Position numbers and translations under genes: made by a program | Source of the DNA: Mesobacillus jeotgali | GTDB taxonomy: Bacteria > Bacillota > Bacilli > Bacillales > Cytobacillaceae | Direction: 5' to 3' | DNA: 64,000 nt | NCBI RefSeq assembly: GCF_031759225.1 | Contig: NZ_CP134494.1 | Coordinates: 2,788,501 to 2,852,500 of the forward strand | Notes under the pieces: model-generated | Told to the model about the DNA's origin: nothing | The model's input: only the letters and a program-made list of their open reading frames with translations | Database searches by the model: none | In this document: one piece after another, positions 41,634 to 49,904 of the stretch | Layout of the letters: each line of letters opens with the position of its first letter | How positions within the stretch are numbered: position 1 is the first letter of the stretch

Positions 41634-43022
41634 TTATTTAATAGTCAATGCATTTACTGCATTAATCAAGCCGTGGCCAGATTCTGCATCATACCCATTT
41701 TCGAATACATCTTCAGATGAACTCTGGATTATTGCCTTCACTTGTGCAGGGTTAAGCTTATCCTTACCATGCTTCGCGATTACCACACCAGCAAGCGCAG
41801 CAACTTTGGGCGCTGCCATTGAAGTTCCACCCTTACCGCCGTAACCATGACCTATGACATTTTTATTAGCATCTAAAAGTGGGACTGTGCTAAAAGCAAG
41901 ATAACTATTATCTCTGCCATCACCAGTAGCTGGATCATAATTTGGCCCAAGGTCGCCGCCTGGTGCCATTACATCAATTTTCCCTACTCCATAGTTAGAG
42001 TAAAATGCAAGATTCTTTAATGCTCCGCCAGCTGAAACTCTGATCATTGTCTGGCTGCTAGGACTTCTGTGTGTTGAACCTGTATCATCGCCTGACAATT
42101 TACCAGGGCTGCTAAGATCGACAGCATTGTTTCCGGCAGAGCCTACAACCGTCACACCTTTCTGGATTGCGTACTGAATCGCGCGGTTGAACAATTGAAC
42201 ATCCGCAACGATGTCCTTCGTTGCATACGCAGGATCCTGGAACCAGTCATATCCGCCAAGAGACATGTTGACGACATCAACATTATCATCTGCGGCTGTC
42301 ATTAAAGCCTCTGCAATATGAGAAGTTGCTGCACCGCCAGTTGGACCAAATACTCGGTATGAGGCAACCTTAAGGTCTGGTCCCACTCCAAGAGCTTCAC
42401 CTTTTGCAGCAATGGAACCGGCAACGTGCGTACCGTGGCTGTTCTGGTCAATCGGATCATCATAACCAGGAACAAATGACTTACCACCTGCGTAATTATC
42501 TTTTAAATCAGGGTGATTATAGTCAATTCCAGTATCGATGACACCGACAACAATGTCCTCACCATCAACTGATAATCCTGTTCCCCCCGGAAGATTCCAT
42601 GATTCACCGTTATTTGTTACTTGTTTAATATCCCACATGTATTGATTATAAAAGTCTGCACCTTCTGTCAGGTCTTCCACTTCTACTGTCTCTCCATCAA
42701 ATGTCTGTTCAGGGTATACAGTATTCTCCACACCAGCTTCCAAAACAATGGAGGACTTTTTGACTTCATTTAGGAAGTTGGCATTTTTAGAAGTAACCTC
42801 TACCGCACCAAGCTTGTCCAATTTATCTTCGACTTGACCGCCGGCTTTTTTGATTGCTTCCGCATAGCCTGATGGAAGTCCCTGTTGATCCTTAAAGATT
42901 ACCAGGTATGTATTCTCAGTATTTGATTCTGCTTCCCCTTTGGTAACACCAGCATTGAAAATCGTAGCCGCTCCCAGAAGGACTGCAAGTGTTCCTGCGT
43001 AAAGCTTTTTTCTTGTCGACAT
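41634..43022 (-). CDS. Secreted subtilisin-like serine protease (S8)
   Basis: 462 residues. Signal peptide in the first 30 residues (KKLYAGTLAVLLGAATIFNAG), then an I9-type inhibitor propeptide (TYLVIFKDQQGLPSGYAEA), then the catalytic domain: Asp in VIDTGIDYNHPD near 163, His in SHGTHVAGS near 196, oxyanion Asn in VVGSAGNN, Ser in GTSMAAPKVAALAG near 400. It should be an extracellular degradative protease. The RBS is AGGAGGG before ATG. No cell-wall anchor. Confidence 0.92.
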   Translation of the reverse strand: MSTRKKLYAGTLAVLLGAATIFNAGVTKGEAESNTENTYLVIFKDQQGLPSGYAEAIKKAGGQVEDKLDKLGAVEVTSKNANFLNEVKKSSIVLEAGVENTVYPEQTFDGETVEVEDLTEGADFYNQYMWDIKQVTNNGESWNLPGGTGLSVDGEDIVVGVIDTGIDYNHPDLKDNYAGGKSFVPGYDDPIDQNSHGTHVAGSIAAKGEALGVGPDLKVASYRVFGPTGGAATSHIAEALMTAADDNVDVVNMSLGGYDWFQDPAYATKDIVADVQLFNRAIQYAIQKGVTVVGSAGNNAVDLSSPGKLSGDDTGSTHRSPSSQTMIRVSAGGALKNLAFYSNYGVGKIDVMAPGGDLGPNYDPATGDGRDNSYLAFSTVPLLDANKNVIGHGYGGKGGTSMAAPKVAALAGVVIAKHGKDKLNPAQVKAIIQSSSEDVFENGYDAESGHGLINAVNALTIK

Positions 43023-43268
43023 AAAACCCCTCCTTTTTTCTTAATTTTCATTATATTTAATTTTTAAGTTTTGGCAATATAATGAATTCGACACCCAAAT
43101 CCCGAATTTATCCATAAAAATAGGTCCAATTTATTATTCACTGATTCATTTTTCGGCAGTGATTGAATTTAAATAAGTTAATAGATTCATTTCAACGTTA
43201 CAATTATGTAAATATTTCGACAAATTGAATCGTTAAAACAGTTCTTCCTTCCTAGTAAAAAAATAAAA

Positions 43269-43285
43269 CCCGGTCATTGACCGGG
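43269..43285 (-). terminator. Terminator of ABC transporter operon
   Basis: CCCGGTCA/TGACCGGG perfect stem immediately after the permease stop, followed by T run on the minus strand. Confidence 0.82.
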
Positions 43286-43286
43286 C

Positions 43287-44066
43287 CTAATCAGCAAGCT
43301 CTTTCCTTTTAAAAATATATATAGCCAATACAACAAATAACGCGCTCATCAATAAAGTCATTCCAGTCGCCGGCCAAACATGTTCAGGCCAGTTATCGGT
43401 AATCAACTTCTCCGAAACATAGGATACGAGCTGAGTCGGACTCCATTCAAGCAGGTGCTGGAAGGAACCTCCTAAGATTGTAAATACAAAGACAGTAACA
43501 AGCGATACCATCCCTGCTGCAACTGGCTGCATGAACATTGCACTGCAAAGGATTACGAAGGACAGTACCAGTACGAGCCAAAGTGCATATAATCCGAATG
43601 ATTCCATGAAGGCGCCGAACGGAATGAATTCAAATAGAACGCCTGTATAATACCAGCTTGCCAACATCCCAAGGAACAATGATAGGAGGATCAATATAAT
43701 TGCAGCTGCCCATTTGGAAGTAATATAAGAGGAATAGGACACCGGCTTTACAAGGATCAATTGTGCGACACCGCTCTTCCTTTCACCAGCAATTATCCCC
43801 ATCATCGAGAGGACGATTACCAATATACCAATCATCTGGTATTGTCCCAAACTCATGATAAATACTTCTTGAGCAGATGGTTCGGGCATTTCAAATACCG
43901 TCCCATCCGGAAGGCCTCCGACGGAATTAAGGATTTCAGGCAAGTAATAGGTGGTTAGTGGGTCCATCACCCCAAGCAATATAAAAGTGATCGGCATCCA
44001 GACCCATTTGTAGTTTCTTGCCATCTCCAGGAATTCTTTGTTTAACAGAGTGAACCACTGCTTCAT
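43287..44066 (-). CDS. yxlG: ABC transporter permease, YxlG-like
   Basis: 259 residues with six membrane helices of the ABC-2 type. The first loop after KQWFTLLNKEFLEMARNYKW is typical, and GIIAGERKSGVAQLILVKP is the conserved cytosolic coupling segment. It starts within the stop of the ATPase gene (ATGA overlap, 44063-44066). With the PLDc_N protein and ATPase upstream it matches YxlE-YxlF-YxlG of the B. subtilis sigY operon. The substrate is unknown; such sets often serve envelope stress or toxic-peptide resistance. Confidence 0.8.
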   Translation of the reverse strand: MKQWFTLLNKEFLEMARNYKWVWMPITFILLGVMDPLTTYYLPEILNSVGGLPDGTVFEMPEPSAQEVFIMSLGQYQMIGILVIVLSMMGIIAGERKSGVAQLILVKPVSYSSYITSKWAAAIILILLSLFLGMLASWYYTGVLFEFIPFGAFMESFGLYALWLVLVLSFVILCSAMFMQPVAAGMVSLVTVFVFTILGGSFQHLLEWSPTQLVSYVSEKLITDNWPEHVWPATGMTLLMSALFVVLAIYIFKRKELAD

Positions 44067-44971
44067 TTTTGCACCACCTTCATGAACACATCTTCAAGAC
44101 TGATAGAACCGATTTCATATTTAGTGAGGGGCCAGTTCTCCCTGGCTGCCTGACTCAACAAAGCCTCTTTTATAGTTTCAAGATCTTCTGTATAAATACT
44201 TGCTTTATTGCCTTCAGTTTGAATGGAAACGATGAGTGGATGTTCTGAAAGAGATTGTAAAAAGCTTGAAGCTTCCCGACTAAAAGCAAGATCGATTTTT
44301 GACTGGTGGTATTTTTCCCTGAATTCATCCATTGTCCCAGATTCTATTATTTCACCATTGTGGAGGAACAAAATACTTTCACACACTTCCTCGGCATCAT
44401 TAAGGATATGAGTAGAAAATAATACAGTCGCTTCCTTCTTCAGCTTCTCCAGCAGTTCAAGGACCTCTCGCCTTCCAAATGGGTCCAGGGCGGAAACCGG
44501 CTCATCCAGCATAATCAATTTCGGCCTGTGAATGATTGCCTGGGCAATCCCCAGCCGCTGCTTCATGCCGCCAGAAAACTTGCCGATCCTCCTGTTTTTT
44601 GCATCCGCAATACCCACAAGCTCGAGAAGTTCTGCTGCCCGCTCCTTCGATTCCTTTGCATCCAATCCAGATAGCTTCCCAACATACTCAAGAAATTCCC
44701 TCGCTGTCATCCAGTCATGGAAAACAGGATGCTGCGGAAGATACCCAATCAACCGGCGATGGTCACCCCCCTGCTTTTCACCCACAAAAGAAATCTTCCC
44801 TTTGCTTGGTTCCATAAGCCCGGAGAGCATTTTCAGCGTAGTCGTTTTCCCTGCTCCATTAGCACCGATCAATGCGACACATTTCCCATTTTCCAATTCG
44901 AAGTTCAACCCTTTAATCACTCGTAAGTCTTTAAAATTCTTTTCCAAATTTTCCACTCGAACTAAGGGCAT
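44063..44971 (-). CDS. yxlF: ABC transporter ATP-binding protein, YxlF-like
   Basis: 302 residues from ATG 44971, which shares a base with the upstream stop (TAATG) and has GGAAGGAG before it; a longer open frame adds 27 codons inside the upstream gene. Walker A is GANGAGKTT, the signature is FSGGMKQRLGIAQA, Walker B is LIMLDEPVSALDP, and the switch His is in STHILND. The C terminus (about 220-302) is the domain common to drug- and peptide-export ATPases. Powers the permease downstream. Confidence 0.88.
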   Translation of the reverse strand: MPLVRVENLEKNFKDLRVIKGLNFELENGKCVALIGANGAGKTTTLKMLSGLMEPSKGKISFVGEKQGGDHRRLIGYLPQHPVFHDWMTAREFLEYVGKLSGLDAKESKERAAELLELVGIADAKNRRIGKFSGGMKQRLGIAQAIIHRPKLIMLDEPVSALDPFGRREVLELLEKLKKEATVLFSTHILNDAEEVCESILFLHNGEIIESGTMDEFREKYHQSKIDLAFSREASSFLQSLSEHPLIVSIQTEGNKASIYTEDLETIKEALLSQAARENWPLTKYEIGSISLEDVFMKVVQK

Positions 44972-45171
44972 TAATGATTTCTCCTTCCAATCACGAAATA
45001 CAGGATAGGCCCGACTATGTTCACCAATAATATAACAATGGCCCAAACCCATTTAGGGCCGTTTGTTTTCTCAATCTTAATTAGATCAACCACCGCGACA
45101 ATTAATAAAATCACCTGAATGATTAGTATAGGTGCAAGTAAAGCCCAATTTATATCAGCGAATAATTCCAT
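44971..45171 (-). CDS. yxlE: PLDc_N-domain membrane protein, YxlE-like
   Basis: 66 residues from ATG 45171 (TGAGGAGG upstream). Two helices, LLAPILIIQVILLIVAVVDL and WVWAIVILLVNIVGPILYFV, with the linking KIEKTNGPK and end IGRRN, the pattern of the phospholipase D nuclease N-terminal family seen in YxlE. First gene of the three-gene operon. In B. subtilis yxlE is part of the sigY anti-sigma system; no sigma factor or yxlC/D lies here, so its regulatory role is unclear. Confidence 0.8.
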   Translation of the reverse strand: MELFADINWALLAPILIIQVILLIVAVVDLIKIEKTNGPKWVWAIVILLVNIVGPILYFVIGRRNH

Positions 45172-45313
45172 CTGGATAACCTCCTCATTTGTTTTACACC
45201 CATAAGACGACTGAAGAGAAATATCGTTCAAAAAAATAGAAAATTTTTAGCACAGTCTAAAATGCCGCAAAAAAAATCCCCGGCATATGCCAGAGATTTT
45301 TGTTCTATGCCTC

Positions 45314-45634
45314 TTAAAGAAGCCTGAATATGAATGGAATCCGATATTCCTGACCTTCATAAGCTTTTATCGCACCTACGATCGTGAACACCATGGCTAA
45401 AATACCGATGACCCACAACATGAAGATCCCAATCAGCAGGATGACAAGAATTCCGCTTACAATTCCATAAACAGTATAAGAAATAAAAAAGTTCATATAC
45501 TCCCTTCCGTGGTAATCAATATAGCTGGAGTCATCCTTCTTGACCAGCCAGATAATCAGCGGGCCTAGAAAAGCAGTAAAAAAACTAATAACATAAATGC
45601 CTGCTGCAATAAGTCTTTCATCGTTTTTTGGCAT
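45314..45634 (-). CDS. DUF4870 membrane protein
   Basis: 106 residues from ATG 45634 (GGAGGGAGAAAGACA upstream); the frame is open 27 codons further. Three helices with DDSSYIDYHGREYMNFFISYTVYG between the first and second and AYEGQEYRIPFIFRLL at the end, the standard DUF4870/Tic20-like layout of small Bacillus membrane proteins of unknown function. Single gene. Confidence 0.8.
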   Translation of the reverse strand: MPKNDERLIAAGIYVISFFTAFLGPLIIWLVKKDDSSYIDYHGREYMNFFISYTVYGIVSGILVILLIGIFMLWVIGILAMVFTIVGAIKAYEGQEYRIPFIFRLL

Positions 45635-45786
45635 TGTCTTTCTCCCTCCAATACTCTTATAGTTAACTTTACGAAGAAGATGTAAAAAAGTTTCATTAAT
45701 GGGGGACTTTTTCATTATAATGAAAAGAAAAGAAACCTTGACTTCTTGCCAATGTGCAAGAAAATAAATTCAGGATAGGATGGAAA

Positions 45787-46911
45787 ATGAACAGGATACT
45801 GCTTAAGAATGCGAATGTAATGCCAATCACAGCTGAGCCAAGCTCAAATTGTGATGTTCTTATAAGAAATGGAAAGATAATCAGAATCGGACCTGATATA
45901 CCGATTGAGCCTGGGATGGAAGTTATTGAGTGTAATAATAACTATTTGCTTCCAGGCTTCATCGATGTCCACACCCATCTTGGCCTTTATGATGAAGGGA
46001 CAGGATGGGCCGGAAATGATGCCAACGAAACAATTGAGCCGATGAGTCCCCATGTCCGGGCGATTGACGGGGTATATCCACTCGACCCTGCATTTAGCGA
46101 TGCACTTAAATATGGTATTACCACTGCACATGTCATGCCAGGGAGTGCCAACGTAATAGGCGGGACTACATCTGTCATCAAAACGGCCGGAAAGAACATT
46201 AAAAATATGGTTATCCAGGAAACTGCGGGTCTTAAGATTGCGTTAGGAGAAAATCCGAAAAGAATCCACAGTATGGGAAACAAAGATTCAATCACACGTA
46301 TGGGGATCATGGGAATGTTAAGGGAAGCTTTTTATGAGGCTATGAATGCCGAAAACCCGGAATCCTTAAGGATCAAACCAATCATAAAAGCGTTGAACAG
46401 GGAAATCCCCGTAAGGATCCATGCCCACAGAGCTGACGATATTATGTCAGCGATCAGATTTGCTGAAGAATTCAACCTCGATTTGCGGATCGAGCATTGT
46501 ACTGAAGGCCACTTGATTGCCGAAGAGTTGGCGGGGCTCAATTTAAAAGTGTCAGTGGGGCCAACACTCACCCGCAGGTCAAAAGTGGAACTGAAGAACA
46601 AGAGCTGGAAAACCTATCAGGAGTTGACTGAGCATGGTGTTGAAGTTTCAGTCACAACTGATCACCCTTACACTCCAATCCAATATTTGAATCTTTGTGC
46701 GGCTATCGCAGTCAGGGAAGGATTATCAGAGCAGAAAGCGCTCGAAGGAATCACGATATTGCCTGCAAGGAACCTGAGAGTTGATGATCGTGTCGGTAGT
46801 ATTGAGCCAGGTAAAGACGCTGATTTGGTCCTTTGGAGTCACCACCCATTCCACTTCAGTGCTAAGCCCCTATGGACTATGATCGATGGGAAATTCGCCT
46901 GCCGTGTTTAG
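45787..46911 (+). CDS. Amidohydrolase, imidazolonepropionase-like
   Basis: 374 residues from ATG 45787 (AGGATGG upstream). The metal-binding GFIDVHTHLGLY follows a beta-sandwich start; later ligands are in RIHAHRADD, RIEHCTEG and VSVTTDHPYTP, and the end GSIEPGKDADLVLWSHHPF is the family's closing motif. Such enzymes hydrolyse cyclic amides or peptide derivatives with one or two metals. It is not HutI, since the context is unrelated and key residues differ; the substrate is unknown. Confidence 0.85.
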   Translation: MNRILLKNANVMPITAEPSSNCDVLIRNGKIIRIGPDIPIEPGMEVIECNNNYLLPGFIDVHTHLGLYDEGTGWAGNDANETIEPMSPHVRAIDGVYPLDPAFSDALKYGITTAHVMPGSANVIGGTTSVIKTAGKNIKNMVIQETAGLKIALGENPKRIHSMGNKDSITRMGIMGMLREAFYEAMNAENPESLRIKPIIKALNREIPVRIHAHRADDIMSAIRFAEEFNLDLRIEHCTEGHLIAEELAGLNLKVSVGPTLTRRSKVELKNKSWKTYQELTEHGVEVSVTTDHPYTPIQYLNLCAAIAVREGLSEQKALEGITILPARNLRVDDRVGSIEPGKDADLVLWSHHPFHFSAKPLWTMIDGKFACRV

Positions 46912-47011
46912 TCGAAAATTGATGTAGATTTTTGGCAAAAAAAACGCAGAAAAAAAGGTTAAAAAACCTATTTTCTTTTTTGAAGATATCCTGTATTATA
47001 CTTCTTGGAAA

Positions 47012-47186
47012 TAAAATTTCATAAAGCAAAGTGATTAGGGAAGGCAAATGGTGCGCCACCAGTATCCTGGTTCTAGTGGGTTCGATTCCCACCCCGAAAT
47101 TTTTTAGCAACTTACAAAAAATTTCGAGGGTGGCCGTGTAGTTACATTCGCACGGGATAGGACTGCCCTGCGTGGAGGGATACAAA
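47012..47186 (+). promoter_or_regulatory. Structured leader with tRNA T-arm-like hairpin
   Basis: GTGGG-TTCGATT-CCCAC (47076-47092) is an exact tRNA T arm with consensus loop. The CCCAC strand can instead join CCACCCCGAAATTTTT, which pairs with AAAAATTTCGAGGGTGG (to 47133) in a 16-bp hairpin, so the two folds exclude each other. A third hairpin, CCGTG/CACGG, lies at 47134-47155 before the RBS. The layout suits a switch controlling the GNAT gene. It is not a standard T-box. Ligand and family unknown. Confidence 0.5.
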
Positions 47187-47747
47187 ATGCTCAAAAAACG
47201 CGATCTGCATGATTGCCATGAATTATTTGAGCTGATGGCGCATCCGGAGGTCTTCCCTTTTGTGCGCCAGAAGGCATATTCATATGAAGAATTCGTATTT
47301 GTCACAAAGCAAACAATGGAAGCCGAAGAGCAAGGGGAATTGATATCCCGCACCATTCTCGATGAATGGGGAGCCCCGATCGGTACTATCAATCTTTATG
47401 ACATCCAGGAAGGAGCCGGCTTCCTGGGTACCTGGCTGGGAAAACCATTCCATGGCAAAGGATATAATACATTGGCCAAGGATGCATTCTTCCAGGAATT
47501 ATTTTATGAACTAGGGATTGAAACGATCTTCATGCGCATCAGGAAAGTGAATATTCGCTCAATAAAAGCAGCAGAAAAGCTCCCTTATGTGGTAAAAGCG
47601 AATGAAACGCGGAAGAATATTTATGAACAGCTTAATGCTATCGAGGATATTTATGACTTGTATGAAATTCCAAAAGACCAATATACACTATACCTAAAAA
47701 GGTCTGGTGTCCAGGAAGAAGAAGCCGCCCAATTGCTGGAGGCATAA
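47187..47747 (+). CDS. GNAT acetyltransferase, RimJ/RimL-like
   Basis: 186 residues from ATG 47187, set by GGAGGG eight bases upstream. LGTWLGKPFHGKGYNTLAKDAFF is the acetyl-CoA loop (a G-K-G-Y variant as in RimL-type enzymes), and MRIRKVNIRSIKAAEKLPY the conserved N-x-x-S-x-x-x-x-E segment. The C-terminal 50 residues are an acidic helical addition. Probable N-acetylation of a protein or small amine. The structured leader upstream suggests attenuation-type control. Confidence 0.8.
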   Translation: MLKKRDLHDCHELFELMAHPEVFPFVRQKAYSYEEFVFVTKQTMEAEEQGELISRTILDEWGAPIGTINLYDIQEGAGFLGTWLGKPFHGKGYNTLAKDAFFQELFYELGIETIFMRIRKVNIRSIKAAEKLPYVVKANETRKNIYEQLNAIEDIYDLYEIPKDQYTLYLKRSGVQEEEAAQLLEA

Positions 47748-47764
47748 TTCATTAAACTATACAG

Positions 47765-47790
47765 ACGCCCTGTAAATGTACAGGGCGTTT
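47765..47790. terminator. Bidirectional terminator
   Basis: ACGCCCTGTA/TACAGGGCGT perfect 10-bp stem with 4-base loop, followed by TTTTC; separates the GNAT gene from the converging 54-residue gene. Confidence 0.88.
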
Positions 47791-47791
47791 T

Positions 47792-47956
47792 CTAATTCAC
47801 CAAATCCTGCCCATTTATTACATCATGCTCCGATAAGGCAGCCTCAGACAGGAATACTTCAAGCTCAGCATCCGTCAATGTTTCATAACGTCCATCCTCA
47901 AAGAAAACCTGCGTCTGATTTGGATTGATCCTATTCATGTTAAAACCTATTCCCAT
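47792..47956 (-). CDS. Small hypothetical protein (54 aa)
   Basis: ATG 47956 preceded by TGGGGTGATGAAA. The product, beginning MGIGFNMNRINPNQTQVFFE, is acidic, with EDGRYETLTDAELEVFLSEAAL suggesting a short strand and an amphipathic helix. No cysteines or membrane segment. It lies before a terminator and its composition is protein-like, so I take it as real. Family unknown to me. Confidence 0.55.
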   Translation of the reverse strand: MGIGFNMNRINPNQTQVFFEDGRYETLTDAELEVFLSEAALSEHDVINGQDLVN

Positions 47957-48114
47957 TTTCATCACCCCACAGAAGTAAACTGAATACTATCAATAGTTAG
48001 ATAATTCGATACAATTCCCTTTATATTGTTAATAGTTTTCCCAACGAGCTTCATGTTATTCAAACAAACTCCTCAAACTCACAGTCACCAGCGAATGGGT
48101 TCACACGCCAAAGA
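47957..48114. other. Spacer left of dispersed repeat
   Basis: With the following repeat and the bases to 48437 it forms a 480-base gene-free region. This part shows nothing beyond an AT-rich promoter-like zone for the 54-residue gene. Confidence 0.4.
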
Positions 48115-48358
48115 ACAAAAAGCGGAAGCGCCTTGTCCAGCCCCGACAAGCGCTGGAGGGCCTGACAGTGTAGTCGTTCTTTGACTTCAATGGCAGGACC
48201 GAAATCGAAATGTGTAGCCGACTGCCCAGAAACGCAGAAACTGGAGACTCCGACAAAGAAGCGCTTTTTGCTTCTGCCGGCGGAGTTGAAGTTTCGGAGT
48301 TTCTAGGAGGCGAAACTAGACAAGCGTCTCAAGGGGCTAGGCGCTGGAGCTGGATTAA
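48115..48358. repeat. Bacillus-type dispersed repeat (bcr-like)
   Basis: A GC-richer block beginning AGCGGAAGCGCCTTGTCC and ending AGGCGCTGGAGCTGGA, with GACAAGCGCTGGAGGGC near the start and GACAAGCGTCTCAAGGGGC near the end. The termini are partly inverted copies (GCGCCT...AGCCCC). I recall such blocks as high-copy intergenic repeats in several Bacillaceae genomes. Internal pairs such as AAACTGGAGACTCCGAC and TCGGAGTTTC can fold. No protein coded; likely a non-autonomous mobile repeat or RNA element. Confidence 0.55.
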
Positions 48359-48437
48359 GATACCCATATGGAGTTATCCAAACAAAAATACTTTTGTAAT
48401 TTTCATATACAATAAAAAAAACGCCATGGTGGCGTTT

Positions 48438-49217
48438 CTACAAATTTTCCCGAAATGCTTTTCCGAGCACATCTTTTCCTCCCGTGACAGGGATGATGCT
48501 TCCCGTTATAAAGCTGGAATCACTATTTACAAGGAAGCTTATTACCCTTGATATATCTTCCCCTGTTCCTGGTCTGCCAACTGGCACCGAAGAGTCCTCG
48601 GCACTCAAGGATTCGCTTATTGCTCTTTCCTTCCAATCGCCTATTATGTCACCTGGACAAACCATATTGGCTGTGATGCCGTGTTCTGCTTCTTCAAGTG
48701 CGAGTGTCTTCGTCAAAGAAGCCAACCCTGACTTCGCTGCCGCGAAGGCAGACCGGTAAATCCACCCAGGTGCCGACTCCACTCTGTCGAAGCCAATTGT
48801 AATGATTCTTCCCCACTTCCGTTCCCTCATTGAAGGTATAAGCAAATTTGATAAATAGAAAACGGCATTTAGATTGCCATTGATCAAGTAGCTCCATTCA
48901 TCGACCTGATAATCAGCCATTTTTTTTCTTTCAGAAATGTATGGGCCAGCATTATGGACGACTATATCTATAGCAGTGAATACATTCAGGGCCTGAGAAA
49001 CAATGTTCTTACAGTCAGCATAGTTTGTGATATCTCCCTGAACACAAATATTCTTTGTGTTGAATTTTTCCGATAATTCCTTCGCAAGCTGTTCAGCCTC
49101 TATTTTGCTGTTACGATAATTGATGATTATGTTTATTCCTTCGGCAGCAAGCTGCAGTGCTGTCCGCCTCCCTAAACCGGTGGCACCTCCGGTTATCAAA
49201 GCAGTTTTATTTTCCAC
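48438..49217 (-). CDS. SDR oxidoreductase-like, catalytic Tyr replaced
   Basis: 259 residues from GTG 49217, set by GAGGGG 7 bases upstream; upstream ATGs lack RBS. The fold is a classical short-chain dehydrogenase: nucleotide loop TGGATGLGRR near 10-18, NAG in VVHNAGPY, and the closing ITGSIIPVTGG. However the Y-x-x-x-K site reads FAAAK, with Phe for Tyr, and the usual Ser (ITIGFD here) is also missing. It may have lost standard activity or use another residue. Single gene. Confidence 0.8.
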   Translation of the reverse strand: MENKTALITGGATGLGRRTALQLAAEGINIIINYRNSKIEAEQLAKELSEKFNTKNICVQGDITNYADCKNIVSQALNVFTAIDIVVHNAGPYISERKKMADYQVDEWSYLINGNLNAVFYLSNLLIPSMRERKWGRIITIGFDRVESAPGWIYRSAFAAAKSGLASLTKTLALEEAEHGITANMVCPGDIIGDWKERAISESLSAEDSSVPVGRPGTGEDISRVISFLVNSDSSFITGSIIPVTGGKDVLGKAFRENL

Positions 49218-49320
49218 AACTGTACCCCTCATCTTCATTAGATTACTTATCCCTATACTAAAAAGAAGCAAGCTGTTTTGCAACTTTTAACCTTTTTTAC
49301 CTCAACATCATCAGACTTTA

Positions 49321-49348
49321 ACCGCTGGGCCGCTGCCTGCATATAATA
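49321..49348 (+). promoter_or_regulatory. Possible sigma-K promoter
   Basis: CATATAATA (49340-49348) fits the sigma-K -10 form CATAnnnTA, with AC at 49321-49322, 17 bases upstream, as the short -35. It lies 40 bases before the GerT/CotP-like gene, which would be expected in the mother cell. Short consensus, so tentative. Confidence 0.4.
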
Positions 49349-49387
49349 TTCATATCGAAGATGGGCTGCTTGAAAGGCGGGATATAG

Positions 49388-49861
49388 TTGTTTCCTTGGA
49401 ATCTATTGCCGTTCGACCGAAATACGCAGAAAAAGTTTTTGGAAATGAAGCCAGATGAAATTGAAAATTATGTCCAGCAAATGATGGGCAAGATGCTGCA
49501 GCCAAATATGCAAGGAATGTTAAAGCCTGAAGAATGGCTTAAAGGGATGCAGCAGCAAAGTGCACCACATCCAGGCCAGCCGGAGACCGGACTAAATGCA
49601 GAAATGTTTGAAACTCATGATTTTGTTTTTGTAAGGCTGCCGCTGAAAGATGAAGCCATGTTAAAACAAATGAAACTATTCTATACTTCAAACCAGGTAA
49701 TTGTCGAGCACATACCTGATCTTTCAGATAAACACACACTCGTGCTGCCTGCAACTGTTAAGCGTAAGGGAGCTGCAGCAAACTACCGGGATGGCGTACT
49801 GGAATTAAGGCTACAAAAAATGGTCGATCTGCAATTTGCTGAAATCGACATATCAAAATGA
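49388..49861 (+). CDS. Hsp20-fold spore protein, GerT/CotP-like
   Basis: 157 residues from TTG 49388 (AAGGCGGGATATAG upstream). The first 65 residues are Gln/Met-rich and flexible; the rest is an alpha-crystallin-like beta-sandwich (EMFETHDFVFVRLPLKDEAML, QVIVEHIPDLSDKHTLVLPATV, GVLELRLQKM). This size and layout resembles GerT and CotP, Hsp20-like proteins of the Bacillus spore coat. A sigma-K-like promoter upstream agrees. Role in coat or germination is by family only. Confidence 0.7.
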   Translation: MFPWNLLPFDRNTQKKFLEMKPDEIENYVQQMMGKMLQPNMQGMLKPEEWLKGMQQQSAPHPGQPETGLNAEMFETHDFVFVRLPLKDEAMLKQMKLFYTSNQVIVEHIPDLSDKHTLVLPATVKRKGAAANYRDGVLELRLQKMVDLQFAEIDISK

Positions 49862-49872
49862 TCTCAAAAAAA

Positions 49873-49900
49873 AGAACAGCCAACTGGCTGCTCTTTTTCT
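49873..49900. terminator. Bidirectional terminator
   Basis: AGAACAGCCA/TGGCTGCTCT stem with 2-3 base loop and T run, between the GerT-like gene and the converging CAP gene. Confidence 0.82.
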
Positions 49901-49904
49901 TTTA

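Noticed and set aside
45754..45786. N-terminal extension of the amidohydrolase
   Set aside because: The in-frame ATG at 45787 has the better ribosome-binding site and matches the usual beginning of the family.
47012..47100. Functional tRNA gene
   Set aside because: Only the T arm is convincing; a seven-base acceptor pair, D arm and anticodon arm in the right places cannot be made.
47076..47155. T-box riboswitch
   Set aside because: GGGTGG followed by CCGTG recalls the T-box sequence, but the ACCGCG part, the specifier loop and a terminator/antiterminator pair are absent, and the gene is an acetyltransferase.
48210..48551. 113-residue ORF over the dispersed repeat
   Set aside because: It spans the repeat element and then runs antisense into the SDR gene; no ribosome-binding site and low-complexity content.
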